18,136 bases of DNA, taken from Candidatus Zixiibacteriota bacterium (GTDB lineage Bacteria; Zixibacteria; MSB-5A5; GN15; FEB-12). The position numbers and the translations under genes are program-made. Below the pieces are notes generated by a model. That model did not search any database. It worked only from the letters and a program-made list of their open reading frames with translations, and was not told the DNA's origin. The DNA lies in assembly GCA_023700785.1 (NCBI GenBank), contig JAMPYH010000010.1, positions 1 through 18,136 on the forward strand, written 5' to 3'. Of the stretch, positions 6,887 through 13,422 are shown piece by piece (positions within the stretch are counted from its first letter, which is position 1; every line of letters begins with the position of its first letter).

Positions 6887-6915
6887 ATAATAGCAGGGAG
6901 GGTCCATGTTGTCAA
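6887..6915 (-). promoter_or_regulatory. Near-consensus promoter of the candidate small RNA
   Basis: Minus-strand TTGACA (6915-6910, perfect) and TATTAT (6892-6887, 5/6) are spaced by exactly 17 bases. Counting six bases after the -10 box puts the start at 6880, the first base of the GAAAGU strand that closes the predicted fold. It is the strongest promoter I see in the window. Confidence 0.8.
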
Positions 6916-6957
6916 GTGATTTTTCGCGCCTGACGATCTTTGCGGCGCTTGAGCGGC

Positions 6958-6986
6958 TTGATTATCAGCCACTAACCTGCTATGCT
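6958..6986 (+). promoter_or_regulatory. Putative promoter of the macrodomain gene
   Basis: TTGATT (6958-6963) and TATGCT (6981-6986) are 17 bases apart, each matching 4/6. The start would be near 6993, with a leader of about 45 bases. Just downstream TTATTCA occurs twice, 13 bases apart (from 6986 and 6999), a possible but unproven regulatory repeat. The promoter is divergent from that of the small RNA. Confidence 0.45.
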
Positions 6987-7037
6987 TATTCAATAAGATT
7001 ATTCAGTTGGGTCGATGTAATTCTGAAATAACTCCAT

Positions 7038-7550
7038 ATGCCTTATCACCTTGAACTCGTGCAACGCGATATCACGTCCACCGATACTGAAGCGATCGTC
7101 AATGCCGCCAACAACCATTTCTGGATGGGGTCAGGCGTAGCCGGAGCGATCAAAAGAGCCGGGGGAGAGACGATCGAGCAACAGGCGGTTGCCAAAGGGC
7201 CGGTTATGACCGGCGAAGCTATCCATACCGGGGCGGGAGAATTGCGCTTCAAGTATATCATCCACGCCGCGGTAATGGGACAGGATCTTCGCACCAGCGA
7301 CAAACTGATCCGACAGGCGACCGTGGCGAGTCTCAATCTGGCTGAGAAATTGAATATCAGATCGATCGCGTTTCCGGCGTTTGGCACCGGTGTCGGCGGC
7401 TTTCCGATGAAAGCCTGCGCCAATCTGATGATAGCCGTGGTACGCGGGTATCGGGAGCGGGCGACCTCGCTGGAGCGAGTGCAGTTCTGCCTCTTTGATG
7501 ACTACGGACTGAAGATGTTTTCGGATGCTCTGGCTGAGGCGGAAGCGTGA
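7038..7550 (+). CDS. Macrodomain (ADP-ribose-binding) protein
   Basis: The 170-residue protein is a stand-alone macrodomain. Conserved elements: RDIT (10-13) with the adenine-binding Asp, the IVNAANN strand and loop (20-26), the diphosphate-binding GSGVAGAI (31-38), and GTGVGGFP (116-123). The MGSGVAGAI form resembles archaeal Af1521-type and related bacterial macrodomains that bind ADP-ribose or remove it from proteins or O-acetyl-ADP-ribose. No ADP-ribosyltransferase, DarT or sirtuin gene is in the window, so its partner is unknown. It is a single-gene unit and ends five bases from the convergent lipoprotein gene, with no terminator between them. No Shine-Dalgarno precedes the ATG. Family certain, exact reaction not. 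Confidence 0.94.
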   Translation: MPYHLELVQRDITSTDTEAIVNAANNHFWMGSGVAGAIKRAGGETIEQQAVAKGPVMTGEAIHTGAGELRFKYIIHAAVMGQDLRTSDKLIRQATVASLNLAEKLNIRSIAFPAFGTGVGGFPMKACANLMIAVVRGYRERATSLERVQFCLFDDYGLKMFSDALAEAEA

Positions 7551-7555
7551 TCCGG

Positions 7556-8095
7556 TCAGTCTTTGAACTTGACCCTGAATTGACCGTCAAACGCGAGCGG
7601 CGTCGCATCCGCGTTCCGAAAGACGCCATTGAGCGTGGCGTATAATCTCCCCGACGCGATAGAATCGATCGCCAGGTAACCGGACTCCGGCATAAACAGG
7701 CGCGAGCCCGCCGGTTGATCGTATCGTCCCTTGATCCAGAGATATGAGTTATCCATAAGCGGCAGGGAATCAACTAGCACCGGCTCGGGAAGCTCAAAGT
7801 AAATATCACAGCGAAAGTATTCGTCGAAGCGAAGCACAGCATAGGTCTCAGCGCCCTGGGTCACTCCCCGTGTGCCGGTGGTGACGATCATGGTATTGCC
7901 GTTGCCGGCGGCGAACTTCTCGATCGCGTTGGGGTCCCCCAGGACGCGACCAGGGATATATTGAGTGGATTCGACCTTTACCTTGCGTCGAACTTCATCG
8001 GCCGTCTGGAACAGCTCGATTCTGTAGCGGCTGGTGCAGGAGACAACGACAGCGAGAAGAACGCTAATGGTCAGAAGGAGGGTGATCTTGCGCAT
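7556..8095 (-). CDS. Lipoprotein of unknown function
   Basis: About 179 residues. The N-terminus MRKITLLLTISVLLAVVVSC is a lipoprotein signal peptide with lipobox VVSC, and the mature part looks beta-rich and all-soluble, ending in FDGQFRVKFKD. An ATG three codons upstream (8104) is possible; I prefer 8095 because the basic MRK start is typical and neither has a convincing Shine-Dalgarno. It lies 57 bases downstream of the GNAT gene on the same strand, so it may be the third gene of the sphingolipid-type operon, acting in the envelope. I do not recognise the family, and a lipid-linked role is only suggested by position. Confidence 0.8.
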   Translation of the reverse strand: MRKITLLLTISVLLAVVVSCTSRYRIELFQTADEVRRKVKVESTQYIPGRVLGDPNAIEKFAAGNGNTMIVTTGTRGVTQGAETYAVLRFDEYFRCDIYFELPEPVLVDSLPLMDNSYLWIKGRYDQPAGSRLFMPESGYLAIDSIASGRLYATLNGVFRNADATPLAFDGQFRVKFKD

Positions 8096-8116
8096 GCATC
8101 CCATTTCGCTAATGAC

Positions 8117-8138
8117 GCGCGGATATGGTGATCCGTGC
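8117..8138 (-). other. Hairpin in the spacer between the GNAT and lipoprotein genes
   Basis: The two arms 8117-8124 and 8131-8138 pair over 8 bp with one G-U wobble around a six-base loop. No T-tract follows on either strand, so it is not an obvious terminator. It could be a partial attenuator or processing site, or chance. Confidence 0.3.
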
Positions 8139-8152
8139 GAAACTCCGCGAGT

Positions 8153-9280
8153 TTAGAGCGGCATTTCCATAATGCGATACTTTTTGTACAGCTTGGCCCC
8201 CATCTGTTCGGCGGCGCGGCACATCAGTTCGTTGGTCTCGAGGATCCAGGAGAGCTCGGCCCAGCTATACCCGCGCGCGAGGCCGCGGTCGTGAGTTTCC
8301 TGGAAAAAGATCATATCGATCCCGCGCTTTTGGTACTCGGGGATGACCCCCATAGTGATCATCCTCACGCCATTCACTTTGTTCCGGATCTTGGTATGCC
8401 AGAGCAGTTTGAGGAAGCCGAACGGGAATAGTCGCCCTTTGAGATGGATCAGCGCCTGGTTGATATCCGGCAAGGCGATGGAAAAGGCCACCGGCTTCCC
8501 GTCATGTTCGGCTATCAACACCATCTCGGGATCGGCGATCTGTTTCAGGTCGGCCGCCATGTGGGCGAACTCCTCGTAGTTCATCGGCACAAAGCCCCAA
8601 TTGTGCGCCCATGCCTGATTGTACACGTCGTTGATCAGCTTAACTTCATTATCAAAATCACGCATGTTCAGCGTTCGTAACGTGATCTTGCTCCGCTCTT
8701 TCAGTTTGCCGACCACGCGCTGGATCCGCTCCGAGATCGGGTCGTCCTTGGTGATCACGTACCCGTTGAGATCCATCACCTTTTTCAGGCCGAACTTCTC
8801 CGCCAGCCGCGGCTGGTACGGGAAATTGTACGGCATCATCACGGTCGGCGGCAGATCAAAGCCGTCGATCAGGAACCCGATGTCATGGTTGGTCGAGAAA
8901 TTCATCGGCCCGCGCATGACGTCCGCTTCTCCTTTGGCGAGGTTGATCATGGCGACTTTCAGGAGCGCCCTGGCAACATCGTAATCATCGATAGTGTCGA
9001 AGAAACCAAAAAAGCCGGCCTTCTCATGATGGAAATCATTATGCGTATAGTTGATGCACGACGCGATCCGCCCGACGACCTCACCATCGCGAAGCGCCAG
9101 AAAAAGTTTGACCTTGGAGGTCTTATAGAACGGGTTCTTCTCAAAATCGAAGAACGCTTTGCGTTCCATCACCAAGGGCGTCACATAGTACGGGACACCT
9201 TTGTAGAGTTTGTTGGGGTACTTAATGAATTGGTCAAGCTGAGTCGGCGACTCAACTTCCACGACTTCTACCTGGGTCAT
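8153..9280 (-). CDS. GNAT-fold acyltransferase, possible bacterial ceramide synthase
   Basis: The 375-residue protein has a long N-terminal GNAT-like half (LFLALRDGEVVGRIAS, 59-74, then FGFFDTIDDYDVARALL, the usual beta4-alpha pattern) and a second GNAT module. In the latter, the segment MGVIPEYQKRGID carries the acyl-CoA-binding Q/RxxG-type loop. Its size and two-lobed plan resemble the GNAT-type enzymes that N-acylate sphingoid bases in Caulobacter (bCerS). It starts seven bases after the serine palmitoyltransferase-like stop and should be translated from the same mRNA. Taken together, N-acylation of 3-ketosphinganine or sphinganine is the best guess. Other members of this widespread family are only called hypothetical N-acetyltransferases, so function from sequence alone is moderate; the GNAT fold is secure. 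Confidence 0.85.
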   Translation of the reverse strand: MTQVEVVEVESPTQLDQFIKYPNKLYKGVPYYVTPLVMERKAFFDFEKNPFYKTSKVKLFLALRDGEVVGRIASCINYTHNDFHHEKAGFFGFFDTIDDYDVARALLKVAMINLAKGEADVMRGPMNFSTNHDIGFLIDGFDLPPTVMMPYNFPYQPRLAEKFGLKKVMDLNGYVITKDDPISERIQRVVGKLKERSKITLRTLNMRDFDNEVKLINDVYNQAWAHNWGFVPMNYEEFAHMAADLKQIADPEMVLIAEHDGKPVAFSIALPDINQALIHLKGRLFPFGFLKLLWHTKIRNKVNGVRMITMGVIPEYQKRGIDMIFFQETHDRGLARGYSWAELSWILETNELMCRAAEQMGAKLYKKYRIMEMPL

Positions 9281-9287
9281 AATCTGA

Positions 9288-10514
9288 TTACGAGATCAAG
9301 CCACGTTGTCGCGACACTCGCTCGACCACTTCGAGCACTCGATCCAACTGCTCGTCGGTGTGAGTCGCGGTATAGGATGTCCGGATCATGCCGCGTCCTG
9401 GCGGCACTGCGGGCGAGATGACCGGATTAGTAAAGACACCGTTGTCAAAGAGATCTTTCCAGAAAGCGAACGTTTCGAGATCCTCACCCACAACGATCGG
9501 CACCACCGGCGTGGCGGTATGGCCTATATCCAGGCCCATACTCCGGAAGCCGTGTTGCATCTTGCGGGCATTGCGCCAGAGATGTTCGCGACGTTCCGGC
9601 TCAGCCTCAATGATATCCAGCGCGGCCAGCACCGCGGCGGCGGACGACGGCGTGATGGACGCCGAGAAGATCAGGCTGCGGGCGAAATGCTGGATATAGT
9701 CGATCGTCAGGGCATCACCTGCGATAAATCCGCCTAAAGAGGCAAAAGACTTGGAGAACGTCCCCATGATCAGGTCAACGTCATCAGTCAGGCCGAAATG
9801 TTCCGCTGTGCCGGCGCCGGTCGGTCCGAGGACGCCTATCGAGTGCGCGTCATCGACCATCAGTCGTGCGCCATACTTCTTGGCGACCTTGGCGAGATCC
9901 GGGAGGTTGATAATATCCCCTTCCATGGAGAAGACGCCGTCAACCACGATCAGCATGCCGCCGCGGCCATTGATGGCGCGGACATTGGCGACTACGCGCT
10001 CGCAGTCTTCCATGTCATTGTGCGCGAACTTATAGACTTTGCCGTACGAGAGCCGGGTACCGTCAACGATACAGGCGTGCACCTGTCGGTCGATCACGAC
10101 TGCGTCATTTTTTCCTACCAAACAAGAGATGGCGCCGAGGTTGGTCTGAAATCCGGTGGAAAAGACCAGCGCTGCCTCTTTATGCACAAACTTGGCAAGA
10201 CGGCGCTCCAACTCAAGGTGCAGGTCGAGCGTACCATTTAAGAAGCGTGAGCCGGTGCAACCGGAGCCGTACTTCATCGCGGCCTGGGCCGCGGCCTCTT
10301 TCACTTTCGGGTGGTTGACCAAACCAAGGTAGTTGTTGGAGCCAACCATTATGCACTGTTTGCCGTCAACGATCACTTCGTTGCCGGGAGCCGACTGAAT
10401 AGGATGAAAGTAGGGATAGATGCCCATCGCCTTGACATCCCGGGCATCGGTGAAGTTATAGCATTTTTCGAAGAGGTCGGGGTAGGTTACCTCCGCCTTA
10501 TCCTTGGCCTGCAA
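9288..10514 (-). CDS. spt: Serine palmitoyltransferase-like alpha-oxoamine synthase
   Basis: This PLP enzyme of the alpha-oxoamine synthase family (SPT, KBL, BioF) has 408 residues from TTG 10514, which has a perfect AAGGAG (10527-10522) seven bases upstream; a longer frame from 10565 lacks that and overlaps the promoter. Visible landmarks, numbered from the TTG: the PLP-stacking His146 in DRQVHAC, Asp221 in VDDAH, and the Schiff-base Lys255 in GTFSKSFASLGGF. That last segment, YPYFHPI near residue 35 and GSRFLNGT resemble Bacteroidetes serine palmitoyltransferases more than KBL (usually GTLGKA) or BioF. The expected reaction is L-serine plus palmitoyl-CoA to 3-ketosphinganine. The following GNAT gene supports that. 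Residual doubt: it could make another alpha-oxoamine. Confidence 0.88.
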   Translation of the reverse strand: MQAKDKAEVTYPDLFEKCYNFTDARDVKAMGIYPYFHPIQSAPGNEVIVDGKQCIMVGSNNYLGLVNHPKVKEAAAQAAMKYGSGCTGSRFLNGTLDLHLELERRLAKFVHKEAALVFSTGFQTNLGAISCLVGKNDAVVIDRQVHACIVDGTRLSYGKVYKFAHNDMEDCERVVANVRAINGRGGMLIVVDGVFSMEGDIINLPDLAKVAKKYGARLMVDDAHSIGVLGPTGAGTAEHFGLTDDVDLIMGTFSKSFASLGGFIAGDALTIDYIQHFARSLIFSASITPSSAAAVLAALDIIEAEPERREHLWRNARKMQHGFRSMGLDIGHTATPVVPIVVGEDLETFAFWKDLFDNGVFTNPVISPAVPPGRGMIRTSYTATHTDEQLDRVLEVVERVSRQRGLIS

Positions 10515-10521
10515 AAATCGG

Positions 10522-10527
10522 CTCCTT
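10522..10527 (-). promoter_or_regulatory. Shine-Dalgarno fixing a TTG start for spt
   Basis: Minus-strand AAGGAG lies seven bases before TTG 10514. No comparable site precedes the upstream in-frame ATG at 10565, which sits before the expected transcription start. Confidence 0.75.
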
Positions 10528-10556
10528 TGATGGAAGTTGGTACGCCCAAGCCAAAC

Positions 10557-10585
10557 AGTAAACAAACTTGGGCAGGAATTGTCAA
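10557..10585 (-). promoter_or_regulatory. Promoter of the spt operon
   Basis: On the minus strand a perfect TTGACA (10585-10580) is 17 bases from TTTACT (10562-10557, 4/6). Transcription would start near 10550, giving a leader of about 36 bases containing the Shine-Dalgarno site. Confidence 0.65.
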
Positions 10586-10630
10586 GAAAATAGCTCGGTG
10601 ACCCAAGTAGTTGATTTTAAGGGTCTTAGA

Positions 10631-10733
10631 GATTGCGAAATGAGCCACCGGGTGCTCTAATACGAAGCCCAAAATCCCCATGTCCCCCCTGTGTGAGATC
10701 GCCACGGCGCATGACCCCGGCACCGTGGCGATC
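10631..10733. repeat. Palindromic, possibly dispersed REP-like element
   Basis: Two stem-loops occur side by side. GAGCCACC/GGTGCTC (10642-10657) is a short stem with one bulged C. GATCGCCACGG (10697-10707) and CCGTGGCGATC (10723-10733) form a perfect 11-bp stem over 15 bases. No T-tract qualifies either strand as a terminator. The wording (AGATTGCGA... GAGATCGCCACGG) resembles the dispersed palindromic repeats seen in many genomes. Only a genome-wide search could show copy number. It lies between the spt promoter and the glsB-like gene. Confidence 0.4.
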
Positions 10734-10792
10734 ACCCCTTTGTAGAACTCAGTTCTCAAGACATTACTACCCAAGATTATCCGCAGAGCCAA

Positions 10793-11044
10793 TTAGCGCA
10801 ATAGTCGGATGATGATCAGTAAGACCACCGCCCCAACAATTGACCAGATAAACCCGGCTTTTTGAAAGGTAGTGCCTGGACCCGAGGGTTGGGTTCGTCC
10901 GCCGATGTATCCTCCGATCACCGAGCCGACTATTCCGACCGCGGTGGTCGCCAGAAAGCCCATCTGATCTCCGCCCGGCAAAACGGCGCGGGCGATAAGT
11001 CCGGCGAAGAATCCAACGATGATGTACCAGATGAAATTCAACAC
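10793..11044 (-). CDS. GlsB/YeaQ/YmgE-type small membrane protein
   Basis: This 83-residue protein has three predicted transmembrane helices with Gly-rich packing and the family landmarks IVGFFAGLIARAVLPG near the N-terminus and GSVIGGYIGG in the middle. Such proteins (transglycosylase-associated family) are induced by stress in several bacteria, and their molecular role is unclear. The start is GTG 11044, chosen because AAGGAG (11056-11051) lies six bases upstream. It appears to be transcribed alone, from a promoter near 11131. Family assignment is secure. Confidence 0.93.
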   Translation of the reverse strand: MLNFIWYIIVGFFAGLIARAVLPGGDQMGFLATTAVGIVGSVIGGYIGGRTQPSGPGTTFQKAGFIWSIVGAVVLLIIIRLLR

Positions 11045-11115
11045 AAAGAACTCCTTTCTTTATGACAAATGCTGTCGTTCGGAGTCTGCTGTGCAATTGG
11101 ACGGGACCGCATCCC

Positions 11116-11144
11116 GCGGCCGGCGAAACTATAATATCGGCCGC
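11116..11144 (-). promoter_or_regulatory. Dyad enclosing a -10 box upstream of the glsB-like gene
   Basis: GCGGCCG (11116-11122) and CGGCCGC (11138-11144) form a perfect 7-bp inverted repeat whose centre contains minus-strand TATTAT (11136-11131). A repressor bound here would cover the -10 box. No good -35 hexamer is present at 17 bases. The leader would be about 80 bases. Operator function is inferred. Confidence 0.4.
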
Positions 11145-11690
11145 GACAAAAGTTGAAAGCAAGTAAGAAAAACCCAGTTAGGGCAAATCACGACCTTGGT
11201 TGCACAGTGAAAATCACCCATTTTATCAATAATTCTGAAATTGGATTTCAATTGAGCGTTCCCTTCTGCTGGGTAACAGTTCGGAACAGTCATTTCCACT
11301 GCCCAAAACGTATAATAGTCAGGTGATGATTGCGGAGAAACAAAGGTCGGATTGCGTAGAAAAGTGAATGAATTTCGCCTGGCGTAGTTCAGAAACTACT
11401 TGCTTTCCCGCCGAAACTCGCGTAATTAAGCGCGTTGCAAGCCATTGAGAGCGTGCCGTAAGATTCAGTCAGTGCGCTCTAGCTGATTTGTAACCAAAGA
11501 CGGGTCACCAAAAATGATCCTTCGGTCAACTAAACGAAACTATTGACCGAGACATCGGTTAAAAAGGATACGACGGACCTTCGGGTCTCGTCGGTCCCGC
11601 CCTGTGCCGTTCCCCCTCCCCCCCGGCGCGGGGCGCTTTTTTTTGGGGAGATCCCATCGGCCTCATATTCCGTAAGCAATTACCGATCAA
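11145..11690 (+). other. Long gene-free interval with hairpins; possible structured RNA locus
   Basis: No convincing open reading frame exists on either strand. The + strand holds a perfect TATAAT at 11311-11316 with a poor -35. AACAGT is repeated exactly 10 bases apart upstream (11275 and 11285), as activator half-sites often are. Downstream are stems GTAGTT/AACTAC (11384-11399, loop CAGA), AGAGCG/CGCTCT (11448-11481), and TCGGTCAA/TTGACCGA (11522-11550). A 9-bp stem around a TTCG loop (11571-11592, one bulge) follows, then a terminator. A + strand RNA of about 320 nt is possible. I do not see RNase P or tmRNA signatures. Confidence 0.4.
11616..11644 (+). terminator. Probable + strand terminator in the gene-free interval
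   Basis: A run of C followed by GCGCGGGGCGC and eight T (11637-11644) can form a GC-rich stem, either CCCC/GGGG around CGGCGC or the shorter GCGC/GCGC, directly before the T-tract. There is no + strand gene upstream for at least 600 bases. Confidence 0.6.
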
Positions 11691-11691
11691 T

Positions 11692-11716
11692 AAAAAAGCC
11701 GACTGAACAGTCGGCT
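11692..11716 (-). terminator. Intrinsic terminator of asnS
   Basis: On the minus strand AGTCGGC and GCCGACT arms (11715-11709 and 11704-11698) enclose a four-base loop, extended by one A-T pair, and are followed by TTTTTT (11697-11692). It begins 22 bases after the asnS stop. Confidence 0.92.
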
Positions 11717-11737
11717 CATGACAGTAAAATGACAGAT

Positions 11738-13135
<1,398 letters not shown>

Positions 13136-13215
13136 TCAGGTCTTCGCTCCAATTTCGGGTCCGTGTAAATAATTGCCTAATATTAAGGGAGAACGGAGTT
13201 TGCACAAGTCCAGAG

Positions 13216-13244
13216 TTGACCGATAGGCTAACAGAGACTAATTT
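13216..13244 (+). promoter_or_regulatory. Weak putative promoter for a + strand RNA
   Basis: TTGACC (13216-13221, 5/6) and TAATTT (13239-13244, 3/6) are 17 bases apart. If used, transcription would start near 13251 and run to the terminator at 13378-13417. Confidence 0.3.
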
Positions 13245-13250
13245 GGGCTA

Positions 13251-13417
13251 TTTAAGGAACGCTGTTGACAGAAATGTGAAACTTTTTGCCCGCAACTTAC
13301 ATATAACAACCAAAGGCCAGGCTGAACGTGCCCAACACACGCCAGCACGGTTTACAATAGTTCCCAACCTATCATTCATGACCGTTGAGCTCTCGTGGCT
13401 CGGCGGTCATAATTTTT
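13251..13417 (+). ncRNA. Candidate + strand RNA upstream of asnS
   Basis: The strong + strand terminator at 13378-13417 implies a transcript, and no + strand gene lies between asnS and it. The body could be closed by GGAAC (13256-13260) with GTTCC (13360-13364), and it holds a stem of AACGTGC with GCACGGTT (13325-13331 and 13345-13352, one bulge). The 5' end is set by the weak promoter and is uncertain. At about 167 nt it has the size of many housekeeping RNAs, but I could not match it to 6S, SRP or another known class. Confidence 0.35.
13378..13417 (+). terminator. Strong + strand intrinsic terminator
   Basis: ATGACCGTTGAGC (13378-13390) pairs with GCTCGGCGGTCAT (13398-13410) along 13 bp, two of them G-U, around a seven-base loop. 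AATTTTTCT follows. On the minus strand the stem is preceded by A and followed by TGAATGA, so it does not look like the terminator of the minus-strand gene ending at 13423. Confidence 0.75.
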
Positions 13418-13422
13418 CTCTC

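Noticed and set aside
6736..6993. Minus-strand frame over the small RNA, including a 48-codon version from ATG 6882
   Set aside because: The frame reads straight through the terminator hairpin and T-tract and ends beyond them, so the transcript would not contain its stop codon. A non-coding RNA is the better explanation.
10697..10733. The 11-bp palindrome as terminator of the glsB-like gene
   Set aside because: On the minus strand it is followed by TCACACAGG, and on the + strand by only three T, so neither side has a usable T-tract.
10487..10792. Minus-strand 101-codon frame upstream of spt
   Set aside because: It runs through the palindromic element, the spt promoter and the spt start in another frame, without domain or ribosome site.
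11145..11690. RNase P RNA or tmRNA in the gene-free interval
   Set aside because: I found neither the GAGGAAAGTCC and ACAGA elements of RNase P nor a tRNA-like CCA end or 5' GGGG...TTCGAC start of tmRNA on either strand.
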